Assembly: GCA_900759045.1 (NCBI GenBank)
Contig: CAAETU010000021.1
Span: forward strand, 1-38,840
Reading direction: 5' to 3'
Length of the DNA stretch: 38,840 bases
DNA from: an uncultured Collinsella sp.
GTDB taxonomy: Bacteria > Actinomycetota > Coriobacteriia > Coriobacteriales > Coriobacteriaceae
Shown: positions 7,234 through 15,148 of the stretch, one piece after another
Position numbering within the stretch: the first letter of the stretch is position 1
How the letters are laid out: the number at the start of each line of letters is the position of its first letter
The notes under the pieces: model-generated
The model's input: the letters and a program-made list of their open reading frames with translations, nothing else
Told to the model about the DNA's origin: nothing
Databases searched by the model: none
Made by a program: the position numbers and the translations under genes

Positions 7234-9177
7234 ATGAACGCCCCCGTTGCCAAAACCTGTCGGCAGCGCCGCCCGTTTGCGCGATTCGCTTCCGTCGGCG
7301 TGCTCGTCACGCTTGCGTTGTTGCTGCTGCCTGTCGCCGCGCACGCCGACGGCTACTCCATGACCCAAACCTATATCAGTGCCACGGTCGAGGCCGATGG
7401 CTCGCTGAGTGTTGTCGAGGGACGCCAGTTTGATTTCGACGACGACATCAACGGCGTGTTTTGGGAGATCAATACGGGCTCCAACCAGCAGGGCGGCACA
7501 GCGGGCGTCGACGTGCTGAGTGTCGAGGAAGAGGACACCGCGTTTAACAAAGTCGATAGCGCGAACAAGGGCGACTCTGGCGTCTACACGGTCGAGCAGA
7601 CCGGTGACAGCGTAAGGATTAAGGTGTTCAGCCCCCACGAGAGCGGCGACAGCGCGATCTATTACGTGAGCTACACCATGACCGGTGCGGTTATGAACTG
7701 GGCCGATACCGCCGAGCTCTACTGGAAGTTCGTGGGCGACGGCTGGTCTGCGGATTCCGACGATGTCGAGATGGAAGTGCGCTTCGCAAATGCCGCTGCC
7801 GGGACGGCGGCCGTCAAGGGCGATAACTTCCGCGCATGGGGCCACGGCCCGCTGACGGGCGATGTATCGCTCGATGCGGACGAACCCATGGTCACCTATA
7901 CCATTCCCTGTGTGCATCAGGGCGAATTCGCCGAGGCACGCATCGCCTTCCCTAGCGACTGGGTGCCGCAGCTTACCGCCTCGGGCGAAGAGCGCATGTC
8001 AACGATCCTGAGCGAAGAGAAGGAATGGGCCGACGAAGCTAACGCCCGCCGCGCTCACGCTCGCATGATTGCCAATGCACTTGCCGTGCTAAGTGTTGTT
8101 GCGGCGGTGGTCTTTACCGGCACAATCGTTATGCTCAAGCTGCGCAAGCGCAAGCCCAAGCCGCTTTTCCAGGACGAATATTTCCGCGATGTGCCTTCGG
8201 CCGACCATCCCGCCGTGCTTTCGGCCCTCATGAGCTGGAACGAGGTGCCCGACCAGGCATATATCGCCACGCTCATGAAGCTCACTGACGACCGTGTGAT
8301 CAAGCTGGAGCAGGCGACCGTGACCAAGGCCAAGAAGGGTCTGTTGGGGCGTGAAAAAGAAGAGCAGACGTATCGCGTGACGGTGAGTGATGCGGGCTGG
8401 AAGTCGGCCAAGGGCATTGACCGCATGGTGCTCAAGGTCTTCTTTGCCGGTGCTAAGCCTGACGAGAACGGCGATCGTTCGCGCACGTTCGACGAGCTGC
8501 AGCACTACGTCAAGCAGCACGCTACACCCGTGGGTGATAAGCTCGAGGACTATCAGAACACCGTTAAGGGCAAGCTGGCCGATAGCGAGTACGTTGCCTC
8601 GGACGGCATTGTTGCAATGGTGTTTTGCCTGGTTCTTGGTATCCTGATTGCCTTTGTTCCCGTGGGATCCATCTTCTTTACCGATGGCGCACAGGCGAAC
8701 ATTACCGCCGCGTTTATCTCGGTGCCGATTGTGCTGGTGGGTATTGGCGTGGGCCTTACGTTCCGCCGCTTTACGCCGGAGGGCGCCGAGGTGGCGGTTC
8801 GCTGCAAGGCACTTAAGCATTGGCTCGAGGACTTCACTCGTCTAAAGGAAGCCGTCCCCGGCGATCTGGTGCTGTGGAACAAGCTGCTGGTTATGGGCGT
8901 GGCGCTGGGTGTTTCCAAGGAAGTGCTGCGTCAGCTTGCCGAGGCCGTGCCGCCCGAGGTGCGCGAGGCCGACGGCTTCTATGACAATTATCCCTGCTAC
9001 TGGTGGTACTACCATCATTACGGTATCGAGTCTCCGCTCGATTCGTTCGATGACGTGTATCACGAGAGCATCCGTGAGCTGGCGTCGAGCTCCGACAGCT
9101 CGGGCGGCGGCGGAGGCGGCGGCTTCTCTGGCGGCGGAGGCGGCGGCGTCGGCGGAGGCGGCGGCGGAACGTTCTAA
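7234..9177 (+). CDS. DUF2207 family membrane protein with poly-Gly tail
   Basis: This 647-aa protein has a basic start and signal peptide (about residues 18-38, SVGVLVTLALLLLPVAAHA, cut after AHA), an outside beta-rich DUF2207 domain (about 40-270), a membrane helix at about 288-308 followed by KLRKRKPKP, a cytoplasmic stretch, two more membrane helices at about 455-500 and a cytoplasmic C-terminal part ending in a Gly-only tract broken by FSG and V and closing GGTF. This architecture is typical of DUF2207 proteins, whose role is unknown. ATG 7234 is chosen because AAAGGATG (7221-7228) precedes it and the signal peptide follows directly. It is a single gene with its own terminator. Confidence 0.93.
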   Translation: MNAPVAKTCRQRRPFARFASVGVLVTLALLLLPVAAHADGYSMTQTYISATVEADGSLSVVEGRQFDFDDDINGVFWEINTGSNQQGGTAGVDVLSVEEEDTAFNKVDSANKGDSGVYTVEQTGDSVRIKVFSPHESGDSAIYYVSYTMTGAVMNWADTAELYWKFVGDGWSADSDDVEMEVRFANAAAGTAAVKGDNFRAWGHGPLTGDVSLDADEPMVTYTIPCVHQGEFAEARIAFPSDWVPQLTASGEERMSTILSEEKEWADEANARRAHARMIANALAVLSVVAAVVFTGTIVMLKLRKRKPKPLFQDEYFRDVPSADHPAVLSALMSWNEVPDQAYIATLMKLTDDRVIKLEQATVTKAKKGLLGREKEEQTYRVTVSDAGWKSAKGIDRMVLKVFFAGAKPDENGDRSRTFDELQHYVKQHATPVGDKLEDYQNTVKGKLADSEYVASDGIVAMVFCLVLGILIAFVPVGSIFFTDGAQANITAAFISVPIVLVGIGVGLTFRRFTPEGAEVAVRCKALKHWLEDFTRLKEAVPGDLVLWNKLLVMGVALGVSKEVLRQLAEAVPPEVREADGFYDNYPCYWWYYHHYGIESPLDSFDDVYHESIRELASSSDSSGGGGGGGFSGGGGGGVGGGGGGTF

Positions 9178-9191
9178 CGGTCGTAAATTAT

Positions 9192-9239
9192 GGGATGGGC
9201 TTTTCTCGACAGCCGTCGGGGAAAGCCCATCCCCTTTTT
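9192..9239 (+). terminator. Terminator of the DUF2207 gene
   Basis: GGGATGGGCTTT and AAAGCCCATCCC form a perfect 12-bp stem around an 18-nt loop, followed by CTTTTTA. Confidence 0.88.
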
Positions 9240-9253
9240 ACGCGCTACCTACG

Positions 9254-9302
9254 AAGACTGTCCCCAGCGACTAATCATTTAAGAACGTCCCCAACGACTA
9301 GG
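9254..9302. repeat. GTCCCC/CGACTA dispersed repeat, copy 1
   Basis: The order is AAGACTGTCCCC, a GACTA core, AAGAACGTCCCC (9281-9292) and ACGACTAGG. The half at 9271-9300 matches the reverse complement of 31462-31491 at 27 of 30 positions. It has the same two-part build as the TGCCGGCA repeat that follows 14 nt later. Confidence 0.72.
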
Positions 9303-9315
9303 TGCGGTTGCTGCC

Positions 9316-9365
9316 CAGGAGTGTCCCGGGGTGCCGGCACAAAAGGAACGTCCCTAACTGCCAGG
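9316..9365. repeat. GTCCC/TGCCGGCA dispersed repeat, copy 2
   Basis: AGGAGTGTCCC, TGCCGGCA (9332-9339), AAAGGAACGTCCC and CTGCCAGG follow the same order as at 7072-7120. The two copies flank the DUF2207 gene in direct orientation. The right end touches the stop codon of the GNAT gene. Confidence 0.72.
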
Positions 9366-9366
9366 T

Positions 9367-10008
9367 TTAGGCTGTTAGATCGAGTTCGTAGAGGAAGCTT
9401 TCGCGCGGCATGTCGTGACGGCGCTCTTCGCGGTTGGCGCGGTGCGTGGCCGTGCGCTTAAAGCCGTGCAGCTCGTAGAACTTCCACGAGCAGTTGGAGT
9501 CGGTGTACAGGTGCGCCCTCGTCGCTCCAAGCGAGGACAGGTGCGAGACCGCGGCATCGAGCAGAACCGTGCCAACGCCCAGGCCATGGACATCGCGATC
9601 CACGGCAAGCAGCGTGACCTCGTTGTCGTGCGGCAACGGGCTGCTCTCGAGCAGGCGGTTGTTGGTTCGGATGGTTGCGCGCACAAACGAGAGATACTCG
9701 GCGCACGCATCGGGCTCTAGCTCACGCATCTGCGATAGCAGCGCGCGTTCGGTATCCATCCAATGCTCGTTGATAGTGGCGCCGGAGCTCTGTCCCGCAC
9801 GCGCGAGCGAAATGCCACGCGCCTGACCGTCGATTACGGCAACCTGCGAAAACGTCGATGATGAAAGGCAATAGGCGAGGTCGCACGCGGCCTCAAGGCG
9901 GTTGTACTCATCGTTATCCGAATTGTTATGCCAAAGCTGCTGCAGAATCAGCGCGATGGCGTCGAAGTCTTCGGTATCAAACGGTCGGTAGAGAACCCGC
10001 GAGACCAT
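9367..10008 (-). CDS. GNAT-family N-acetyltransferase
   Basis: This 213-aa protein has a GNAT fold. Motif A, the acetyl-CoA pyrophosphate loop, is seen in VTLLAVDRDVHGLGVGTVLL (about 131-150), with the family-typical preceding strand and following helix. Motif B is near the end, where YTDSNCSWKFYELHGFKRT matches the usual N...FY...GF signature. The N-terminal half (SRVLYRPFDTEDFDAIALI) is the usual first strand and helix. Substrate is unknown; small molecules or protein N-termini are equally possible. GAAAGAGG precedes the ATG. It diverges from purH across a 277-nt gap. Confidence 0.92.
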   Translation of the reverse strand: MVSRVLYRPFDTEDFDAIALILQQLWHNNSDNDEYNRLEAACDLAYCLSSSTFSQVAVIDGQARGISLARAGQSSGATINEHWMDTERALLSQMRELEPDACAEYLSFVRATIRTNNRLLESSPLPHDNEVTLLAVDRDVHGLGVGTVLLDAAVSHLSSLGATRAHLYTDSNCSWKFYELHGFKRTATHRANREERRHDMPRESFLYELDLTA

Positions 10009-10189
10009 GGTGCCTCTTTCTTTTGCGGATGCATATCGAGCACAGTTCTACCACGCCATTGGCATCTAATTATGGTGCCCCTGTGTTCCATCAACTCACC
10101 GTGCCCAGTGGCGCTCCTGCAACCCCCGCTCGCAAGCTTTTTCTACACAGCCGTGCGTTGCGGGGTGCATCGATACGCTCAATGCGCTA

Positions 10190-10211
10190 CATTGAATCAG
10201 TATTTTCAATG
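10190..10211. promoter_or_regulatory. Palindrome upstream of purH
   Basis: CATTGAA and TTCAATG are perfect 7-nt arms 8 nt apart, about 75 nt before purH. The position suits an operator, but no regulator can be named and chance is not excluded. Confidence 0.3.
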
Positions 10212-10285
10212 CCGCTGCGCGAGCGCTGCAGATCGACGTATCACCGACTCACAGAGCACGGCGGCGTACCAGACAGGAGGACTGC

Positions 10286-11893
10286 ATGGGATCTGATGTG
10301 AAGATCGCACGCGCGTTGATCTCGGTTACCGATAAGACGGGCGTCGTCGATTTCGCACGGACGCTGGTTGACGACTTTGGCGTCGAGATCGTCTCTACGG
10401 GCGGCACGGCTCGTGCCATCGAGGACGCGGGCGTTCCCGTAACTCCCATCGAGGAGTTCACGGGCTATCCGGAGATGATGGACGGCCGCGTCAAGACGCT
10501 GCACCCCAAGGTCCACGGCGCGCTGCTGGCCCGCCGCGATTCCGAGCAGCACATGCAGGAGGCTGCTCAGCACGGTATTAAGCTGATCGACCTGGTCGTC
10601 GTCAACCTGTACGAGTTCGAGAAGACCGTCGCCAACCCCGAGGTCACCTTCGCGGATGCCATCGAGCACATCGACATCGGTGGTCCCTCCATGCTGCGTT
10701 CTGCCGCCAAGAACGCCGCGAGCGTTACCGTCATCTCCGACCCGGCCGACTATGATGCCGTCCTGGCCGAGATGCGCGAGACCGGTGGCTGCACCACGCT
10801 TTCCACCCGTCGTCGCCTGCAGGTGAAGGTCTACCAGACCACTGCCGCCTACGACACGGCGATCTCCCGTTGGCTTGCCGCCCAGGCAAGCGACGTGGCG
10901 GACACCTCTGCCAAGCTCGAGATCTCGCTGGAGAAGGTCGACGACCTGCGTTATGGCGAGAACCCGCAGCAGAAGGCCACGGTCTATCGCTTTGCCGAGG
11001 GCTGCGAGAACACCGCGAGCTCGCAGTTCCCGCTTGTGGGATCCGAGCAGATCCAGGGCAAGCCACTCAGCTACAACAACTATCTGGATGCCGACGCCGC
11101 CTGGAACCTGGTCCGCGAGTTCGACGAGCCGGCCTGCGTGATCCTCAAGCACCAGAACCCCTGCGGTTCCGCCGTTGCCGAGGACATCACGGCAGCCTAC
11201 GACCGTGCCTTCGCCTGCGATCCCAAGAGCGCCTTTGGCGGCATCATCGCCTGCAACCGTGAGGTCCCTTACGAGCTCGTTGAGCATTTTGCCGACGAGA
11301 ACAAGCAGTTCGTCGAGGTCATCATCGCCCCGAGCTACACCGATGAGGCGCTCGAGCGCATGGCCAAGCGCCCCAACCTGCGCGTGCTGGCTACCGGTGG
11401 CGTTGACCACGGCGCCCAGGTGGAGCTGCGCTCCGTCGACGGCGGCATGCTGGTGCAGGAAGTCGACCACGTGACCGAGGATCCCGCGACCTTTACGTTC
11501 CCCACCGACCGCAAGCCCACCGACGCCGAGATGGCCGAGCTCGAGTTTGCCTGGAAGGTCTGCAAGGGCGTTAAGTCCAACGCCATCCTGGTCTCCAAGG
11601 GTAAGGCCGGCATTGGCATGGGCCCGGGTCAGCCTAACCGCGTTGACTCTGCGCTACTTGCCTGCGAGCGTGCCGAGGACTTCTGCGAGCGTGAGGGCGT
11701 GGAGAAGGGCGGCTTTGCCTGCGCAAGCGACGCATTCTTCCCGTTCCGCGACAACGTCGACGTGCTTGCCGCGCACGGCGTGACCTGCATCATTCAGCCC
11801 GGCGGCTCCAAGCGCGACGACGAGAGCATCCAGGCCTGCAACGAGCACGGCATTGCGATGGTGTTTACGGGGGCCCGTCACTTCCGTCACTAA
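10286..11893 (+). CDS. purH: Bifunctional AICAR transformylase/IMP cyclohydrolase
   Basis: This 535-aa enzyme does the last two steps of purine synthesis: formyl transfer from 10-formyl-THF to AICAR, then ring closure to IMP. The N-terminal cyclohydrolase domain (about 1-150, MGS fold) shows ALISVTDKTGVVDFA, STGGTARAIEDAGV and DGRVKTLHPKVHGALLARRD. The transformylase half shows LRYGENPQQKA, the catalytic pair in ILKHQNPCGSAV, FGGIIACNREV, KSNAILV and GMGPGQPNRVDS. Length is normal for the family. A strong AGGAGG (about 10275-10280) precedes the ATG. No other pur gene is adjacent, so purH is a lone transcription unit here. Confidence 0.98.
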   Translation: MGSDVKIARALISVTDKTGVVDFARTLVDDFGVEIVSTGGTARAIEDAGVPVTPIEEFTGYPEMMDGRVKTLHPKVHGALLARRDSEQHMQEAAQHGIKLIDLVVVNLYEFEKTVANPEVTFADAIEHIDIGGPSMLRSAAKNAASVTVISDPADYDAVLAEMRETGGCTTLSTRRRLQVKVYQTTAAYDTAISRWLAAQASDVADTSAKLEISLEKVDDLRYGENPQQKATVYRFAEGCENTASSQFPLVGSEQIQGKPLSYNNYLDADAAWNLVREFDEPACVILKHQNPCGSAVAEDITAAYDRAFACDPKSAFGGIIACNREVPYELVEHFADENKQFVEVIIAPSYTDEALERMAKRPNLRVLATGGVDHGAQVELRSVDGGMLVQEVDHVTEDPATFTFPTDRKPTDAEMAELEFAWKVCKGVKSNAILVSKGKAGIGMGPGQPNRVDSALLACERAEDFCEREGVEKGGFACASDAFFPFRDNVDVLAAHGVTCIIQPGGSKRDDESIQACNEHGIAMVFTGARHFRH

Positions 11894-11897
11894 TATC

Positions 11898-11925
11898 GTT
11901 ACGCGGTTTTACCAAACCGCGTAAC
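11898..11925. terminator. Hairpin after purH
   Basis: GTTACGCGGTTT and AAACCGCGTAAC form a perfect 12-bp stem with a 4-nt loop, 5 nt past the purH stop. It lacks a strong T run, so it may be a weak terminator or an mRNA 3' stabiliser. Confidence 0.6.
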
Positions 11926-11938
11926 TGCTCGATGCTGC

Positions 11939-12038
11939 GCCGGCCCCAAGCACCTCATCTCGCCGCTCAAACCGTCGCTCGCGTACAGAAGTACGCGTCG
12001 CTCCTCTTTCGCGGCGACCTGAGGCACTTGGGTCCGGC
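11939..12038. repeat. 100-nt imperfect inverted repeat
   Basis: Arms 11939-11986 and 11991-12038 (48 nt each) meet at an AGAA tetraloop closed by GCGTAC/GTACGC. By hand alignment 33 of 48 positions pair, with the best pairing at both ends (GCCGG...CCAAG and CGCGTAC) and an unpaired middle. No gene is inside it. It follows the purH hairpin and precedes a separate terminator at 12096. Confidence 0.75.
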
Positions 12039-12095
12039 TCGCTGGCTTATGCTCCACCATCGGTATTGGCTCGCCCCGAACTAAAGCTATCTATT

Positions 12096-12129
12096 GCCGT
12101 CCGTGCCGGTTGGTGCGGGCGGCTTTTTT
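12096..12129 (+). terminator. Rho-independent terminator
   Basis: GCCGTCCGTGCC and GGTGCGGGCGGC pair (with two mismatches) around a short loop, followed by TTTTTT. It lies 200 nt past purH, so it ends either purH read-through or a transcript across the 100-nt inverted repeat. Confidence 0.75.
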
Positions 12130-12170
12130 GGGTATAACGGTGCGGTGTATGTTTTTGAGAAAGGTTGGAT

Positions 12171-12878
12171 ATGGCCGTTGTGGATGATGCCGAGCTGTTT
12201 GGCAATGCCGAGGATCAGCGTGCGTACGAGGACTTTTGCGCCAATCAGGAGGCGGTCGAGAAGTTTACGCTCGACAAGCCCGCGCTTGTCTGCCGTTGGC
12301 GCATGTCCAACAAAAAGGTGCCCATGCTCAACCGCCACATTCGCGCGCTGTCCGAGCGCCTGGTGCAGGGCGAGCCGCTTACCCATAACATGCTCAGCTG
12401 GGCCAAACAGCACGTTGAGTGGTCGCTTGCCGAGGGCGATTACACTGCGCGCGACGGCGTGCTCATGCTGGTGATCGACATCAACGGCAACGCCGCCATG
12501 ACGGTGGGGGAGTACGAGCCGCTCGCCGATACGTCGGCCAAGGCGCTGCGTGCCCGCTCCGCCGAGGCTCGCTCCGAGGCCGACGAGACCGGCGTGGCGC
12601 CCGAGCTGCTCGCCGCCGTCAACAACGGCGAGCTTGCCTTTGTGGCGCCGGCGGACGAGTTCCTGTGCGGCACGGCGACGCTCATCGAGCAACTGGCCCA
12701 GACCAAGGGCATCCCGGTCACGCGCGTAGACATTCCCGCGCAGCTTAAGGGCGCGCTGTTCCTGGTGAGCGACGAGCACGGCGTGGTCCCCGCAACCGAG
12801 GCCGACGCCGCCGAGGCCGACGCCGCGACGGTCGCCTTCTTCGCCGAAGGCTACGAAAAGCTCCGTGCCCGTCGCTAA
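12171..12878 (+). CDS. Unrecognised 235-aa soluble protein
   Basis: I do not recognise this protein. It has no signal peptide or membrane segment, a start MAVVDDAELFGNAEDQRAYE, a basic and aromatic stretch (VCRWRMSNKKVPMLNRH), a hydrophobic strand GVLMLVIDINGNAAMTVGEY near the middle, a helical Ala/Arg/Glu stretch, and an acidic Ala-rich segment (EADAAEADAATV) before the end. The middle and last thirds faintly recall PLP-dependent class IV aminotransferases, but no catalytic Lys signature is visible, so I make no call. The ATG at 12171 is preceded by GAGAAAGG (12157-12164); the TTG six bases earlier is a less likely start. TATAAC at 12133-12138 may be its -10 box. Confidence 0.8.
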   Translation: MAVVDDAELFGNAEDQRAYEDFCANQEAVEKFTLDKPALVCRWRMSNKKVPMLNRHIRALSERLVQGEPLTHNMLSWAKQHVEWSLAEGDYTARDGVLMLVIDINGNAAMTVGEYEPLADTSAKALRARSAEARSEADETGVAPELLAAVNNGELAFVAPADEFLCGTATLIEQLAQTKGIPVTRVDIPAQLKGALFLVSDEHGVVPATEADAAEADAATVAFFAEGYEKLRARR

Positions 12879-12889
12879 ACGATTTTTCT

Positions 12890-12924
12890 GGGACGGGGAT
12901 TAAAGAATCATTTTGGTCCCCGCC
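12890..12924. repeat. GGGACGGGGA...TCCCCG inverted repeat
   Basis: CGGGGA at 12894-12899 pairs with TCCCCG at 12917-12922 around an AT-rich loop with AAAGAATCATTTT. It follows the stop of the 235-aa gene by 11 nt and could serve as its weak terminator, but it also has the GGGAC/GTCCCC word of the other intergenic repeats. Confidence 0.45.
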
Positions 12925-13061
12925 ACCGCTGCGAGTGCGAGGCGGACAAAACGCCCCCGCTCGCGAACAGTTCTGTCACCTGGCACCGCGCGAGGCGTGT
13001 ACCTGCGACGCCGTGGGCATAATGGTGTGGAAAGTGCAAGTTACGCGAAATGGGAGGACAC

Positions 13062-13733
13062 ATGGCGCTGATTTATGTCGTTGAGGACGACGAGCCCATT
13101 CGTCGTGAGCTTGTCGACATCCTTGCCCGCGCCGGGTTTGAAATCGAGGCCTGCGAATCGTTTGAGCATGTCTCGCGCGATATTCTCGCCGCCGCGCCCG
13201 ACCTGGTGCTGCTCGATCTCACACTCCCTGTCAAAGACGGCCAGCACATCTGCCATGAGGTCCGTCGCGAATCCGAGGTCCCCATCATCGTTCTCACGTC
13301 GCGCACGACCGAGATCGACGAGGTCATGGCCATGACGCTCGGCGCGGACGACTTTGTTCCCAAGCCCTACAGCGCGCGCGTGCTTGTGGCGCGCATCAAC
13401 GCACTGCTGCGTCGCACCGCGGCGGCGGGCGAGCGCAGCACGCTTGTCCACAAGGGCCTGGAGCTCGATCTCGCTCGCTCCATGGTCACCAACATGCAGA
13501 CCGGTACCAGTACCGAGCTCACCAAAAACGAGCTGCGTATTCTCTCGCTGCTTCTGAGCCGTGCGGGCAAGATCGTCTCGCGCTCGGCCATCATGCAGGA
13601 CCTGTGGGACTCCGACGCCTTCGTGGACGACAATACGCTCACCGTCAACATCAACCGCCTGCGCACCACGCTCGAAAAAATCGGCATCAAGGGGTATTTG
13701 ACGACGCACCGCGGCCAGGGCTATTCGGTCTAG
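13062..13733 (+). CDS. OmpR-family response regulator, BceR-like
   Basis: This 223-aa regulator has a receiver domain (VVEDDEP acidic pocket, phospho-acceptor Asp52 in LLDLTLP, Lys101 in PKPYSA) and a C-terminal winged helix (about 130-223: ELTKNELRILSLLLSRAGKI, NTLTVNINRLRTTLEKIG, HRGQGYSV). The order and the wing sequence resemble regulators of cell-envelope and bacitracin responses (BceR/GraR). GGGAGG at 13052-13057 sets ATG 13062 as the start rather than the in-frame ATG at 13050. The kinase gene follows after 9 nt. No BceAB-type transporter lies beside the pair. Confidence 0.94.
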   Translation: MALIYVVEDDEPIRRELVDILARAGFEIEACESFEHVSRDILAAAPDLVLLDLTLPVKDGQHICHEVRRESEVPIIVLTSRTTEIDEVMAMTLGADDFVPKPYSARVLVARINALLRRTAAAGERSTLVHKGLELDLARSMVTNMQTGTSTELTKNELRILSLLLSRAGKIVSRSAIMQDLWDSDAFVDDNTLTVNINRLRTTLEKIGIKGYLTTHRGQGYSV

Positions 13734-13742
13734 GGGCCGGCT

Positions 13743-14786
13743 ATGTCGTTCGCCAAATTCTTCAAAGATGCGCTGCTTCCCGTCGCCGTGTGGACGTGCG
13801 GCGTGCTGCTGAGCTGCTTTGTGCTGACGGTCGCCGGCGCACCCGTTTCCATCGTGGTCGTGGCGGTCGGCGTGTCCTTTATCTTTGGCATGCTGGGCAT
13901 CGTGATCGAGTACGCGCGCCGTCGTCGTTTTCTGCGCCAGCTGGAGCGTGCGGCCGAGGAGCTCGAGAGTCCCGCATGGGTGCAGGAGATGGTGCAATGC
14001 CCGACCTATGCCGAGGGCGAGCTCGAGTACGAGGTCTTGCGCCGGGTGGGCAAAGCCGCTTGCGATGAAGTGGCGGAAGGCCGGCGTCAGACCGATGACT
14101 ATCGCGACTATATCGAGAGTTGGGTCCACGAGGCCAAACTGCCCCTGGCGGCGGCCCATCTAATTTTGGAAAACCTGGACGGCAGCGAAGACGACCTGTC
14201 GCGCGTGGATGACCTGGGCCGTGAGTTGGCTCGCGTGGAGCGCTATATCGACCAGGCGCTGTACTACGCGCGCTCGGAAGTCGTGGAGCGCGACTACCTG
14301 ATTCGCCGCTGGGATCTCAAGACCTTGGTGACGGGCGCGATCAAGGCCAATGCGCGTGAGCTCATCGCGGCGCACGTGGCTCCGGTGTGCGAGAACCTCG
14401 ACTTTGAGGTCTTTACCGACGAGAAGTGGCTCGAGTTTATTCTGGGCCAGCTCATTCAGAACAGCATTAAATATGCGCGTGAGGACGGCGCAAAGATCGT
14501 GTTTTCGGGTGCGTTGCTGGACGAGGGTCTGGCAAGTGAGCGCATCGAGCTTACCGTCGCGGACAACGGCTGCGGCGTGTGTGCGGCAGACCTGCCGCGC
14601 GTGTTCGAGAAGGGCTTTACCGGCGACAACGGCCGCACCACCAAGCGTGCGACGGGCATCGGCCTCTACCTGGTGGCGCGCCTGTGCTCCAAGATGGGCA
14701 TCGACGTCACCGCAGCATCCGAGCCCGGCAAAGGCTTTGTCGTCACGTTTGCCTTCTCGACCAACAAGTTTCAATACTTTGAGTAG
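13743..14786 (+). CDS. Intramembrane-type sensor histidine kinase, BceS-like
   Basis: This 347-aa kinase has two N-terminal membrane helices (about 12-32 and 35-56) with almost no outside loop, then a cytoplasmic kinase core. The phospho-acceptor His129 lies in IESWVHEAKLPLAA, the sequence form found in intramembrane-sensing kinases of the BceS/GraS type. The N box is ILGQLIQNSIKYA (Asn240), the G1 box DNGCGV, and the G2 region ATGIGLYLVARLC. All motifs are intact. Such kinases usually take their signal from an adjacent ABC transporter rather than directly; none is present here, and a hipBA module follows instead. The start ATG is 9 nt after the regulator stop. Confidence 0.93.
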   Translation: MSFAKFFKDALLPVAVWTCGVLLSCFVLTVAGAPVSIVVVAVGVSFIFGMLGIVIEYARRRRFLRQLERAAEELESPAWVQEMVQCPTYAEGELEYEVLRRVGKAACDEVAEGRRQTDDYRDYIESWVHEAKLPLAAAHLILENLDGSEDDLSRVDDLGRELARVERYIDQALYYARSEVVERDYLIRRWDLKTLVTGAIKANARELIAAHVAPVCENLDFEVFTDEKWLEFILGQLIQNSIKYAREDGAKIVFSGALLDEGLASERIELTVADNGCGVCAADLPRVFEKGFTGDNGRTTKRATGIGLYLVARLCSKMGIDVTAASEPGKGFVVTFAFSTNKFQYFE

Positions 14787-14828
14787 TCGTCGCGGTGTAA
14801 CGTCCCGGAGCGTCATTCACGTTAAGAC

Positions 14829-14850
14829 AATTATCCCAAACGGGATAATT
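14829..14850. promoter_or_regulatory. HipB operator 1
   Basis: AATTATCCC and GGGATAATT are perfect 9-nt arms around AAAC. The TATCC...GGATA half-sites match the known E. coli HipB operator words, although the spacing is 6 here rather than 8. Its core is the exact reverse complement of operator 2. Confidence 0.75.
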
Positions 14851-14864
14851 TCATCATGATGTGC

Positions 14865-14870
14865 TATGAT
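14865..14870 (+). promoter_or_regulatory. Putative -10 box of hipBA
   Basis: TATGAT lies 32 nt before the hipB ATG, between and partly inside the two operators, so bound HipB would cover it. This placement fits autorepression. No strong -35 box is visible. Confidence 0.45.
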
Positions 14871-14890
14871 TATCCCGTTTGGGATAATCA
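14867..14890. promoter_or_regulatory. HipB operator 2
   Basis: TGATTATCCC and GGGATAATCA are perfect 10-nt arms around GTTT. Centre-to-centre distance to operator 1 is 39 bp. The ribosome site AGGGG (14892-14896) begins two bases later, so binding could also block transcript start. Confidence 0.75.
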
Positions 14891-14902
14891 TAGGGGATTA
14901 GC

Positions 14903-15148
14903 ATGCAAGACTGGAATGAGCGAACGATTTTTGACCCAGCTGAACTCGGCGCATATTTGCGTGAGCGCCGGAAGAAGCTCGGTTATACCCAACGCGATGT
15001 GGCTGATTTCAACCAGTGCAGTTTGCGCTTTGTGAGCGAGCTTGAGCGTGGAAAGGCGGGTGCCAATCTTCGCCAAACCCTTCAAATCGCTAACAGCTTG
15101 GGGGTCGATTTGATCCTGAGGGAGAGGGGCGACGGCTCATGGCATTAA
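14903..15148 (+). CDS. hipB: HipB antitoxin, XRE-family DNA-binding protein
   Basis: This 81-aa protein is nearly all helix-turn-helix (about residues 14-68: LGAYLRERRKKLGYTQRDVA, then the recognition helix near SLRFVSELERGKAG, then TLQIANSLGVDLIL). It matches HipB antitoxins in size and in being directly upstream of hipA. It should bind the two palindromes in front of it and hold HipA inactive. Its stop overlaps the hipA start by 10 nt, which couples their translation. AGGGG precedes the ATG by 6 nt. Base use is more AT-rich than in flanking genes, in common with hipA. Confidence 0.93.
   Translation: MQDWNERTIFDPAELGAYLRERRKKLGYTQRDVADFNQCSLRFVSELERGKAGANLRQTLQIANSLGVDLILRERGDGSWH

Noticed and set aside
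7234..9177. Poly-Gly tail of the DUF2207 protein as a frameshift or sequencing artefact
   Set aside because: Gly-rich C-termini are normal in this family and the frame closes cleanly before a strong terminator.
9254..9365. GTCCC repeats as a CRISPR array
   Set aside because: Units are few, their spacing is uneven, there are no unique spacers of constant length, and no cas gene is near.
9195..9461. 88-aa open frame after the DUF2207 gene
   Set aside because: It starts inside the terminator and is built from the GTCCC repeats, a common source of false small proteins.
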